From Chloroflexota bacterium (GTDB lineage Bacteria; Chloroflexota; Dehalococcoidia; Bin125): a stretch of DNA of 62,263 nt. The first letter of the stretch is position 1. The number at the start of each line of letters is the position of its first letter. The notes below the pieces were generated by a model, which searched no databases, was not told where the DNA came from, and worked only from the letters and a program-made list of their open reading frames with translations. This document shows positions 33,315 to 41,049 of this stretch, one piece after another. A program made the position numbers and the translations under genes. The stretch is from positions 1-62,263 of the forward strand of contig JAPPJZ010000076.1 in the NCBI GenBank assembly GCA_028874365.1, read 5' to 3'.

Positions 33315-34946
33315 TCAGCCGGTGTGCGACTCCGCGGTGTGATCGAACTGGGTTGCCGCCGGCGATCTGGGCAGACCGGGCATGGTCATGATGTCGCCGG
33401 AAATGACCACGACGAATCCCGCCCCGGCCGACGGTCGCACGTCGCGGACGGTGAACTCATGCTCGGCTGGCCGGCCGAGGAGCGCGGGATCGTCGGAGAG
33501 TGAATACTGGGTCTTGGCGATGCAGACCGGCCAGTCTTGCTGCCCAAGCCGGCGGGCCCGGCGCAGGGTCAGTTCGGCGCGGCGAAGATAGCTCACTGAA
33601 CCGGCTCCGTAGACCTTGCGGGCGACGGTCTCGATCTTGTCCTTCAGAGGAGTGTCCAAGTCGTAGAGACGGCCGAAGCTCGGGCGATCGCCGGCCAGCG
33701 CCTCTCGCACCTGGACCGCCAGGTTGAGACAGGCTTCGCCGCCGCCGCCGTACGGATCCGCCACTGCGGCGCGAACACCTCTCTGTTTGCAGTGCGCCAG
33801 GACCGCGTCCAGCTCGGCCTGCGTATCCGAAGGGAAGCGGTTGACCGCCACCACGGGGATCACCCCGTGGTTTTGCACGTTGTCGATATGCGCGTCGAGG
33901 TTCGGGAGGCCGGTCTCGAGCGCCTCGAGGTCTTCGGTTTCGAGTTCTCGCGCCGGCCGTCCGCCGTGACGCTTGATCGCACGGCCCGTGGCCACGATCA
34001 CTGCGGCCTGCGGCTCGAATCCGCCAATGCGCGAGACGACGTTGAAGAACTTCTCTGCACCGAGGTCGGAGCCGAAGCCGGCTTCCGTGACGGTGATGTC
34101 GGCGCAAGCCATCGCCGCCCTGGTGGCGGCAATGGAGTTGCAGCCCAATGCGATGTTGGCGAACGGACCGCCATGGACGAAGGCGGGGCCGCCCTCGCCC
34201 ATTTGCACGAGGTTGGGCCTGATCGCGTCCTTGAGCAGTACCGTCATCGCGCCGTCGACCTGCAGATCGCGGCAGGTGACCGGCTGGATTGGGGTAGCCG
34301 ACGTGTATCCGACGATGACATCGCCGAGCCGGCGGTGCAGATCGTCGAGGTCGCTGGCCACAGAGAGGATGGCCATCACCTCCGATGCGGGGGTGATGTC
34401 GAAGCCTTCCTCTCGAGGGATGCCGTCGGTTGTGCCGCCCATGCCGATGACCGCGCCGCGCAGCGCGCGATCGTTCATGTCGATGCAGCGCCGCCAGGTG
34501 ACGCGCCGCGGGTCGAGCCCAAGTGCGTTGCCGTGGAACAGGGAGTTATCGATTGCCGCGGCCAGCAGGTTGTTGGCGGCGGTGACGGCATGCAGGTCGC
34601 CGGTGAAGTGCAGGTTGATGTCGTCTGCCGGGAGCACCTGTGAGTTGCCGCCGCCGGTACCGCCTCCCTTGATCCCGAACACCGGTCCCATCGAAGGTTC
34701 GCGCAGCGCCACGGCCGCGTTGGCGCCGGTCTGTCGGAGGGCCTGAGTCAGACCGATTGCCGTGGTCGTCTTCCCCTCACCGGCGGTGGTAGGAGTCATC
34801 CCAGTGACGAGCACCAGGTCTCCGAGCGGTCGGCTGGCCAGTCGCTGGAGCGCCTCAGAGGTCAGCTTCGCTTTGTGGCGTCCGTAGAGATCCAGATCGT
34901 CTTCACTCAGACCCAGGTCGGCTGCCACGTCGGCGATCGGCCGCAT
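33315..34946 (-). CDS. fhs: Formate-tetrahydrofolate ligase
   Basis: A 543-residue enzyme that joins formate, THF and ATP into 10-formyl-THF for purine synthesis or the Wood-Ljungdahl methyl branch. The P-loop-like TPTTAGEGKTTTAIGL and the GIKGGGTGGGNSQVLP segment (quoted in part) are diagnostic, with KFFNVVSRIGGFEPQAAV and VAVNRFPSDTQAELDAV further on. Length is normal. The ATG at 34946 has AGGGG 8 nt upstream; a GTG at 34961 in frame is less well placed. The neighbouring nudC gene shares the operon. No folD or metF lies nearby. Confidence 0.95.
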   Translation of the reverse strand: MRPIADVAADLGLSEDDLDLYGRHKAKLTSEALQRLASRPLGDLVLVTGMTPTTAGEGKTTTAIGLTQALRQTGANAAVALREPSMGPVFGIKGGGTGGGNSQVLPADDINLHFTGDLHAVTAANNLLAAAIDNSLFHGNALGLDPRRVTWRRCIDMNDRALRGAVIGMGGTTDGIPREEGFDITPASEVMAILSVASDLDDLHRRLGDVIVGYTSATPIQPVTCRDLQVDGAMTVLLKDAIRPNLVQMGEGGPAFVHGGPFANIALGCNSIAATRAAMACADITVTEAGFGSDLGAEKFFNVVSRIGGFEPQAAVIVATGRAIKRHGGRPARELETEDLEALETGLPNLDAHIDNVQNHGVIPVVAVNRFPSDTQAELDAVLAHCKQRGVRAAVADPYGGGGEACLNLAVQVREALAGDRPSFGRLYDLDTPLKDKIETVARKVYGAGSVSYLRRAELTLRRARRLGQQDWPVCIAKTQYSLSDDPALLGRPAEHEFTVRDVRPSAGAGFVVVISGDIMTMPGLPRSPAATQFDHTAESHTG

Positions 34947-34995
34947 TGCGCTACCCCTCACTCCAGTCGGCAGAGTAGCGCAGGGCCGGGCCGGT

Positions 34996-35445
34996 TCAGT
35001 TCTCGACCGTGACCTTGACGTCGGTCACTTTTCGCGAGTTCACGATCAATGCAATGTTGAAGTCGCCGTCGTCAGTTAGCGCGAGTGGAATCGCGGCGAC
35101 TTGCCAAGGTGGTTCGACACCTTCAAAGCGGAGGTCTCTCAACTCGAAGAACTCCCGCGCTCCGGCGTCGTATTCGACTCGCACCACGATGTGGTCGGCG
35201 TCGACGGGCTCGTTCATCTCGAGCCGCAACCAGAACCGTTCCTCGAGCTTGAGCGGGCGATTGAGCGGGGTCAGGATGGCCTTGTCCTGAGCCTGTTCGT
35301 CGATGTGCAGCGCCGCCTCAGCGGAGCCACCGACGCCCGAGAAGATGCCGCCGCGTGACGCGTTGCAGCCGACCGCGACGGCGAGCACCGCCGCCAACAC
35401 GACGACTCCGGCCAGCCACTGCACACGCGTCGAAACAGGAGGCAT
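34996..35445 (-). CDS. Small lipoprotein, function unknown
   Basis: A 149-residue exported protein. The signal (WLAGVVVLAAVLAVAVG) ends in a lipobox VAVGC, giving a lipid anchor near Cys27. The mature part is beta-rich (LKLEERFWLRLEMNEPVDAD, EFFELRDLRFEGVEPPWQV, FNIALIVNSRKVTDVKVTV; each quoted in part) and looks like an immunoglobulin-like or DUF4352-type fold. It is divergent from proV, 47 bp away, so it may share control with the betaine importer. A TACTCT box ends 8 nt before the ATG. No function can be given. Confidence 0.65.
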   Translation of the reverse strand: MPPVSTRVQWLAGVVVLAAVLAVAVGCNASRGGIFSGVGGSAEAALHIDEQAQDKAILTPLNRPLKLEERFWLRLEMNEPVDADHIVVRVEYDAGAREFFELRDLRFEGVEPPWQVAAIPLALTDDGDFNIALIVNSRKVTDVKVTVEN

Positions 35446-35491
35446 TGCACCAAAGAGTAGTCTGCGTCCCAGACTCGAAGGAGGCGGCGCG

Positions 35492-36574
35492 GTGTCGGGC
35501 TACGAAGGAACGGCGCTCTCAATCCGAGGGCTGTACAAGGTGTTTGCCGACGATCACGGCGACGGTTTGCGATTGGCCGAGGGCGGTGCGTCGAAGGAGG
35601 CGGTTCAGGAGCAGACCGGCGCCGTGGTCGGTCTGCGCGACATCAACATCGAGATCGCCACTGGCGAACTGTTCGTGGTCATGGGGCTATCCGGTTGCGG
35701 CAAATCGACGCTGGTGCGGTGTATCAACCGGCTGATCGAGCCGTCGGTGGGGCAAGTCTGGCTGAACGGTCGCGAGATCACGGCGATGAATGAGGACGAG
35801 TTGCGCGAAGTGCGCCGTCACGACCTGGCGATGGTGTTTCAACACTTCGGCCTGATGCCGCACCGATCGGTACTCGACAATGTTGCGCTGCCGTTGGAAG
35901 TGGGCGGGGTCGCGAAGACCGAGCGCCGAGAACGCGCCGGCGAGGCGCTGGAGCTCGTTGGACTCGCTGACTGGCTCGATTCCATGCCGAACCAGCTCTC
36001 CGGCGGGATGAAACAGCGGGTCGGACTGGCCCGGGGGCTGGCGATGGAGACGCCGGTCCTGCTGATGGACGAGCCGTTCTCGGCGCTTGACCCGGTGATC
36101 CGACGCGACTTGCAGGACGAACTGCTGGCTCTGCAGGAGTCGGTGCAGAAGACCATCGTCTTCATCACTCATGACCTCAACGAGGCAGTGAGGGTGGGGG
36201 ATCGAATCGCGATCATGCGCGACGGCGCGGTCGTGCAACTCGGCGCGCCCAACGAGGTGGTGCTGAATCCGGCCGACAGCTTCGTCCGCGAGTTCACGCA
36301 GGACGTGCGACTGCACGGCATGGTCACGGCGGCGTCGATCATGGATTCGAGCGCTGAGGCGCTGGCGGTCGAGACTGAGGATCGCTATGTGGTCCTGGAG
36401 GACGCGGTACTCGACGAGTTGGTGCCGGCCGGACTCTCCGCTACTCAGCCGCTGCAGGTGGTGAATCGGGCGGGCGCGCTGGTGGGCGTGATTCCGCTGG
36501 AGCGCCTGGCCCGGGCGATGGTCTCGGACGAGGCAGCGGTCGCTGCGACCAGCGAAGGCGAGGAGGTCGCTTGA
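35492..36574 (+). CDS. proV: Glycine betaine/proline ABC transporter ATP-binding protein
   Basis: A 360-residue ATPase of the ProV/OpuAA type. The start is GTG at 35492 with GAAGGAGG upstream; the frame is open further upstream but not conserved. Walker A GLSGCGKST, Q-loop MVFQHFGLMPH, signature LSGGMKQRV and Walker B VLLMDEPFSALDP are intact. The ~70-residue C-terminal region after HGMVTAASIMD corresponds to the CBS part that in OpuA senses ionic strength, but it is shorter and diverged. A ~25-residue insertion (HGDGLRLAEGGASKEAVQEQ) sits before the Walker A segment, as in other ProV proteins. proW overlaps in TTGA. Confidence 0.92.
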   Translation: MSGYEGTALSIRGLYKVFADDHGDGLRLAEGGASKEAVQEQTGAVVGLRDINIEIATGELFVVMGLSGCGKSTLVRCINRLIEPSVGQVWLNGREITAMNEDELREVRRHDLAMVFQHFGLMPHRSVLDNVALPLEVGGVAKTERRERAGEALELVGLADWLDSMPNQLSGGMKQRVGLARGLAMETPVLLMDEPFSALDPVIRRDLQDELLALQESVQKTIVFITHDLNEAVRVGDRIAIMRDGAVVQLGAPNEVVLNPADSFVREFTQDVRLHGMVTAASIMDSSAEALAVETEDRYVVLEDAVLDELVPAGLSATQPLQVVNRAGALVGVIPLERLARAMVSDEAAVAATSEGEEVA

Positions 36575-37584
36575 CTACTCGACCGCTGCCCCGATCAGCC
36601 AGCCGACAGTTGTTGACCGAGATCATGTCGGGCAGGATCCAACTGCCGGCGAGCGCCTGGTGGATGGCCCCGCTGGCGATCCTGGTGGTGGGACTGCTCT
36701 TTGTACTGGCTTACTTCCTCGTGGCCGACGAGTTCCCGTTCGATGTTGGCAGGGACGTTGGACATCGGATCGATGTCTGGTTGGATTGGCTCGAGGACAA
36801 CCTCTCGCCGCTCTTCCAGGCAATCAAGGACGTGATCGTCTGGTTCCTGATCTCACTCGAAGACATGATGCTCTGGTTGACCTGGCCGGCGATGATCGGG
36901 GCGATCGCGCTGACGTCCTGGTTGCTGGTCTCGTTTCGGATGGCGCTGTTCTCTGCTTGCTCGCTGCTGTTGCTGGCCACCTTCGGCCTCTGGGAATCGA
37001 CAGTGGAGACGCTGGCGTTGATCATTGTCACGGTCACGTTGTCCATCATGATCGCGGTACCGATGGGTGTCTGGGCGTCGCAGAGCGATCGGCTGGACGC
37101 CATCCTGCGGCCGATTCTGGACGGCATGCAGACGATGCCATCGTTTGTTTACCTGGTTCCGGCGATCGCATTTTTCTCGCTGGGCAATACGCCGGCAGTG
37201 CTGGCCACATTGATCTACGCCGTGCCGCCGGCTGTCCGGCTCACGAATCTTGGAATCCGACAGCTGCCCGCCGAGACCCTCGAAGCAGCGGACTCATTCG
37301 GCATGACTCGTAGTCAGATGCTGCTGAAGGTGAAGATTCCGCTGGCGATTCCGACGATCATGGCGGGCGTCAATCAGACCACGCTGATGGCGCTGTCGAT
37401 GGTCGTGATCGCGTCGCTGGTGGGCGCCGGCGGGCTCGGGCTTGACGTCAACCGTGCGCTCGGTCGGATCGAGCCAGGCAATGGATTCCTGGCAGGACTC
37501 GGCATCGTCTTCGTCGCGATCATCATCGATCGGGTCACGCAAGCGCTGACCAAACGTCAGCAGACGGCGCTGGGATCCGATTAG
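36571..37584 (+). CDS. proW: Glycine betaine/proline ABC transporter permease
   Basis: A 337-residue permease starting with TTG that overlaps the proV stop. About seven membrane segments are visible, with the N-terminal helix WWMAPLAILVVGLLFVLAY and the BPD_transp_1 domain from about residue 140. The EAA loop region reads QLPAETLEAADSFGMTRSQM, and the binding-protein-dependent motif MPSFVYLVPAIAFFSLG is typical of ProW. It forms the channel for betaine or proline uptake under osmotic stress with ProV and ProX. AGGAGG lies just before the start. Confidence 0.92.
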   Translation: MTTRPLPRSASRQLLTEIMSGRIQLPASAWWMAPLAILVVGLLFVLAYFLVADEFPFDVGRDVGHRIDVWLDWLEDNLSPLFQAIKDVIVWFLISLEDMMLWLTWPAMIGAIALTSWLLVSFRMALFSACSLLLLATFGLWESTVETLALIIVTVTLSIMIAVPMGVWASQSDRLDAILRPILDGMQTMPSFVYLVPAIAFFSLGNTPAVLATLIYAVPPAVRLTNLGIRQLPAETLEAADSFGMTRSQMLLKVKIPLAIPTIMAGVNQTTLMALSMVVIASLVGAGGLGLDVNRALGRIEPGNGFLAGLGIVFVAIIIDRVTQALTKRQQTALGSD

Positions 37585-37702
37585 GCCGGGCGAGGCTTCG
37601 ACGGCTGCCCCTTCGTATCCGGAACAGTGCTAGTACGTCGGGTTACCAGTTAACTCGCACTTGCAACAACTCGTGCTGCGAGCGATGTGCGACACTACCG
37701 CA

Positions 37703-37918
37703 ATGAGCGGACTGATCAGACGCATCGCCCAGATTCCCGGTCTGACTGTCGGCTGTCTGTCGGTACTGTGCTGGGTTCTGGCAGGCTTTGCCCTGGCCGA
37801 TCCTGATCTTTCGGCCAAAGCGGCGCTGGGCGGGGCAAAGGCCCTGTTCATCGTGCTGGCTGTCTTGATGACGCTGCTGACGATCTACAAGTCCAAGATC
37901 TTCGCCGGTCGTGACTGA
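37703..37918 (+). CDS. Small membrane protein in the proVWX cluster
   Basis: A 71-residue protein with two hydrophobic segments, LTVGCLSVLCWVLAGFAL (about 12-29) and LFIVLAVLMTLLTIY (about 48-62). The ATG at 37703 is preferred because the basic start MSGLIRRIAQ precedes the first segment; an upstream in-frame start at 37661 is possible. No clear Shine-Dalgarno sequence. It lies between proW and proX in the same direction and could be an accessory subunit of the transporter, but no family is recognised. Confidence 0.5.
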   Translation: MSGLIRRIAQIPGLTVGCLSVLCWVLAGFALADPDLSAKAALGGAKALFIVLAVLMTLLTIYKSKIFAGRD

Positions 37919-37984
37919 ACGCTCTGATAGGCTGCCTCGACCTTCGATGTCAATGCCGTAAGTCGTTTGTACAGGGAGATGAAC

Positions 37985-38986
37985 ATGAAACTTGCCCGTG
38001 GATTGCTACGCAACGGCAAACTGACGACCGTACTGGGGGTCGCGATCATCGCACTGTCGGTGTTGGCCTCGGCGTGCGGCGGCGAGGAGGAGAAGACGAC
38101 CGTTGTCTTCTCGGACCTCAACTGGACCTCCTCGGAGATCCAGGTGCGGGCGGCCGCTTACATCGTGGAGCACGGTCTTGGATACCCAACCGAGCTAGTC
38201 GCTGGCGACACGACCTCGCTGTTCCAGGGCCTGATCAACGGCGATACGCAGGTGACGATGGAGATCTGGCCTGCTCAGCAGCCATGGATCGACGAGCTCG
38301 ACGATCCGGACATCATCGCCCTGCTCGGCGACTCGCTGGACGAGAACTGGGAAGGCTGGGTCATTCCGCAGTACGTCAAGGACGCCAACCCGGGCCTCGT
38401 GTCGGTTTCCGATATTCCCGAGTACATGGAACTGTTCGTGACTGCCGACTCGCGCGGCAAGGCGCGGTTCATCGACTGCGTGCCGGGCTGGGCCTGCGAA
38501 CAGGTGAACGGCAACAAGGTCGTCGCTTACGGACTCGAGGACGTGCTGGAGCTGGTCAAACCGGGATCGGGCGCCGCGCTGTTCGAGGACCTTGAGTCGA
38601 CCTACGCGCGCGGCGAGGCGTGGCTGGGCTACATGTGGGGTCCGACCAAGCCGACCGCGACGCTCGACCTGTACCGGCTGGAAGAGCCCGCGTGGTCCGA
38701 GGAGTGCTGGAACGGCGACCAGGGCTGCGCCTACCCGACCTCCGAGGTACGAATCGCCGTGTTCCACACGCTGCTCGAGGATGCGCCCGACGTCGTCGAG
38801 TTCCTGCGGGCCTGGGACTTCGCGGCGGAGGTGCAGGTCCAGTCGGAGATCTGGATGGCCGACAACAACGCCTCGCCGGATGAAGCGGCGATCTGGTACC
38901 TGAAGACGTATCCCGAAGTTTGGTCGGCCTTCGTGTCCGATGATGTCGCGGAGGCCGTCCAGGAGGCACTGGCCGAGGAGAGCTAA
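37985..38986 (+). CDS. proX: Glycine betaine-binding lipoprotein (ABC substrate-binding)
   Basis: A 333-residue OpuAC/ProX-type binding protein. The signal peptide ends in LASAC with the lipid-anchored Cys at about 31. The mature part has SSEIQVRAAAYIVEHGLGYP, VTMEIWPAQQPW and WAFVSDDVAE-like ending; Trp-rich stretches (ENWEGWVIPQY, GEAWLGYMWGPTK) supply the aromatic cage that binds quaternary ammonium. The ATG at 37985 fits AGGGAG 6 nt upstream better than the ATG at 37979. It is 67 bp after the small membrane protein and completes proVWX. Confidence 0.9.
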   Translation: MKLARGLLRNGKLTTVLGVAIIALSVLASACGGEEEKTTVVFSDLNWTSSEIQVRAAAYIVEHGLGYPTELVAGDTTSLFQGLINGDTQVTMEIWPAQQPWIDELDDPDIIALLGDSLDENWEGWVIPQYVKDANPGLVSVSDIPEYMELFVTADSRGKARFIDCVPGWACEQVNGNKVVAYGLEDVLELVKPGSGAALFEDLESTYARGEAWLGYMWGPTKPTATLDLYRLEEPAWSEECWNGDQGCAYPTSEVRIAVFHTLLEDAPDVVEFLRAWDFAAEVQVQSEIWMADNNASPDEAAIWYLKTYPEVWSAFVSDDVAEAVQEALAEES

Positions 38987-39213
38987 CGGCCGCGTCCCCA
39001 GAGCAGCCAATAGCCGGCGGCAGTCGAGAGCAAACCGATCGCGGCCAGGGGCGGCCACCAGGGCCGGAGGTCGGAAAAGAGCGGCGGGTGTACCAGGACG
39101 GCCGCGCCGACCCCGAGAGCGGCCGACAGCCCGGCGAGTGACAGCAGGCCGAGCGCCCAGAGCGCCATTGCGGTGCGGCGTTCACGCGAGAACTGTTGCG
39201 ACATGCTCGCCAT
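38983..39213 (-). CDS. Small two-segment membrane protein
   Basis: A 76-residue protein with two hydrophobic segments, ALWALGLLSLAGLSAALGVG and WWPPLAAIGLLSTAAGYWLL, separated by a short loop. The basic N-terminus (RERR) predicts both ends inside. The stop codon overlaps the proX stop by 4 bp on the opposite strand. An in-frame ATG at 39204 is a second possible start. No family is recognised; it may be a minor membrane protein with no link to its neighbours. Confidence 0.5.
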   Translation of the reverse strand: MASMSQQFSRERRTAMALWALGLLSLAGLSAALGVGAAVLVHPPLFSDLRPWWPPLAAIGLLSTAAGYWLLWGRGR

Positions 39214-39270
39214 GTTATGCCCGTCGCGCCCGGCAGCCTTGGCTCCGCGCCGGACGCGGCGCAAGCAACC

Positions 39271-39282
39271 TAAGCTCAGGAC
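39271..39282 (+). promoter_or_regulatory. Putative leaderless -10 element of smpB
   Basis: TAAGCT ends 6 nt before the ATG at 39283. The only purine stretch, CAGGA, lies too close to the ATG to act as a normal Shine-Dalgarno site. Confidence 0.4.
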
Positions 39283-39795
39283 ATGGCGAAGCGATCGAAG
39301 TCGAGGGCCAAGTCCGCGGCGGGGCGGGCGGAACGCAACGGCGCGAGCGAGAACGAACGCGTCGTGGCGCGCAATCGTCGTGCGCTGTACCAGTACGAGA
39401 TCCTGCGTCGCTACGAGGGGGGGCTAAGCCTGAGCGGCTCCGAGATCAAGAGCATTCGTGCCGGTCGTGTCTCGATCCAGGAGGCGTACTGCCGTCCGCG
39501 CGACGGTGAGCTGTATCTCGTGGGGGCACACATCGCTCGCTACGAACCGTCCGGACAGGCCAATCACGAGCCGACCCGCGACCGCCGCTTGCTACTACAC
39601 CGTCGTGAGATCGCCCAGCTGGAGCAGGCCTTCAAGCAGCGCGGGCTCACGCTCGTCCCGCTCAGGCTCTATCTCACACGCGGGCTGGCGAAGCTGGAGA
39701 TCGGCATCGGCCGCGGACGCCGGCAGCACGAGAAGCGCGACCGCCTGGCGGAGCGGGATGCTCGCCGACAGATCGAACGGGCCCTGCGTCGCTGA
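39283..39795 (+). CDS. smpB: SsrA-binding protein SmpB
   Basis: A 170-residue SmpB, the partner of tmRNA in ribosome rescue. Conserved NRRALYQYEI, GGLSLSGSEIKSIRAGRVSI, IARYEPSGQANHEPTRDRRLLLH (both quoted in part) and LVPLRLYLTRGLAKLEI are clear, followed by the basic tail that enters the mRNA channel. The ~25-residue basic N-terminal extension is longer than in most SmpB proteins. The ssrA gene begins 181 bp downstream on the same strand. Confidence 0.95.
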   Translation: MAKRSKSRAKSAAGRAERNGASENERVVARNRRALYQYEILRRYEGGLSLSGSEIKSIRAGRVSIQEAYCRPRDGELYLVGAHIARYEPSGQANHEPTRDRRLLLHRREIAQLEQAFKQRGLTLVPLRLYLTRGLAKLEIGIGRGRRQHEKRDRLAERDARRQIERALRR

Positions 39796-39976
39796 TGCGA
39801 AGGGCATCAATGTGGATCGGTTGTGAATGGGGCCCGGTCACCGATGATGTCCGGCAGCACACATGTCGCTCACACACATGCATGACTGTCATATGTGGAA
39901 CACATCCGAGCGCCGGCGAATCGCCGAATTGCTACGATAGCTATGCCATCGGCACCTGCCGGTGGGATCTCATCCT

Positions 39977-40334
39977 GGGGACGAAAGGGTTCGACAGCGG
40001 TTGATTTCGAGTTGCTGCGTGCCGAGCTGGCGTCACTCGTTAAACGTCGCCACCACTCCCTAATTGGCGAATCCAGGGAACTCGCCCTCGCCGCCTAACC
40101 GCGGTGACGTCGCTCCTCAGCCGTAACCGAGTCGGAGAGGACGCGGCGCCGACACACTCGGTTGCTCGTCGCGGGCGGTCGGGACCGCGACGCTAAGACC
40201 AACTCCACTCACCCAGCTGTAACGGTCGGCCGACGCGCCGGCGGCCGGGGACAACACAAGCGACGGCTACGCACGTAGACGCGGCCCGCGACGATCGTCT
40301 GGACGGGGAGTTCGATTCTCCCCCGTCTCCACCA
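39977..40334 (+). ncRNA. ssrA: tmRNA (transfer-messenger RNA)
   Basis: The 5' end GGGGACG pairs with CGTCTCC of the 3' end, followed by discriminator A and encoded CCA (40332-40334). The T arm reads GGGGAGTTCGATTCTCCCC and the 5' part has the conserved AAAGGGTTCGACAGCGG. The coding part runs from the probable resume codon GGC at 40066, 89 nt from the 5' end as in other tmRNAs, to TAA at 40096-40098, giving the tag GESRELALAA. The LAA end is the normal protease signal. A short GC palindrome follows at 40346. The 181-bp gap after smpB carries no gene; it contains an imperfect CACACATG/CATATGTG dyad at 39873-39897. Confidence 0.97.
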
Positions 40335-40345
40335 ATTGCCCGCTT

Positions 40346-40359
40346 CGCCCGCGCGGGCG
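40346..40359 (+). terminator. GC palindrome after tmRNA, possible terminator
   Basis: CGCCCGC and GCGGGCG are adjacent, forming a perfect 14-bp palindrome 12 bp after the tmRNA end. There is no T-run, so its role as a terminator is uncertain. Confidence 0.35.
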
Positions 40360-40410
40360 CGAACTGGGGTCGCCGGCGTCGGAAGACGCGGCGGACGAAC
40401 AGAGGGCCAG

Positions 40411-40926
40411 ATGAGCGAGCCGGCAGGCGGCGATCGGCGTGAAGATCGGGGCGACGTCTCGACCGCGCGCGACGCAGCAGCACGAAACCGCCGGACGGTG
40501 GCATCGTTCGGTCGACGGCTGCGCTCCCTGCGCGTCCACCAGAAGCTGACGTTGAGCGAGTTGGCGAGGCTTTCCGGAGTCTCCAAGGGCTATCTGTCGC
40601 AGGTGGAACGGTCGGACACGTCGCGGCCCTCGGCGGCCACGCTGTTCGCGTTGGCCGACGCGCTTGGCGCGTCCGCAGTCGATCTCTACGAGGGCAACGA
40701 ATCGCCGATTCCGGTGATCGAGATACCGCAGAGTCTGCGTGAGTTCGGCGAAGAAGCGGAGCTGCCGCCGACTGATCTAGAAATGCTGGCCGGCATTCAC
40801 TACCGCGGCGCGTCGCCTGAAACCAAGCAAGACTGGCATTTCATATACGAGTCGATACGGCGCAGCGTGGGATCGACGCGTGAACCGAGCGATACGCATA
40901 GCGGGACGGAATATACGAGTTCGTGA
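40411..40926 (+). CDS. XRE-family helix-turn-helix regulator
   Basis: A 171-residue regulator. After a ~30-residue polar lead, residues ~33-90 form an XRE helix-turn-helix (FGRRLRSLRVHQKLTLSELA, then LSGVSKGYLSQVERSD). The C-terminal part, GIHYRGASPETKQDWHFIYE, is short and resembles the end of small SinR-like regulators. The ATG at 40411 is chosen, since the earlier open part lies over the tmRNA 3' region. The binding-protein and permease genes start 123 bp downstream in the same direction and may be its targets. Confidence 0.82.
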   Translation: MSEPAGGDRREDRGDVSTARDAAARNRRTVASFGRRLRSLRVHQKLTLSELARLSGVSKGYLSQVERSDTSRPSAATLFALADALGASAVDLYEGNESPIPVIEIPQSLREFGEEAELPPTDLEMLAGIHYRGASPETKQDWHFIYESIRRSVGSTREPSDTHSGTEYTSS

Positions 40927-41049
40927 ACTAATGCGTGCGGGGCCTCCGTTGGCTACGGAAGTGTGTTGTAGGCTGCAACGAACTGACCCGGCAGGCTCAG
41001 TGTCGGGCACACAGTATCCGGCGGGACGGACCCGTCGCAGGAGGTACGC

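Noticed and set aside
39895-40098. A short open frame across the smpB-ssrA gap
   Set aside because: Its end is the tmRNA tag frame; the region is structural RNA, not an independent protein gene.
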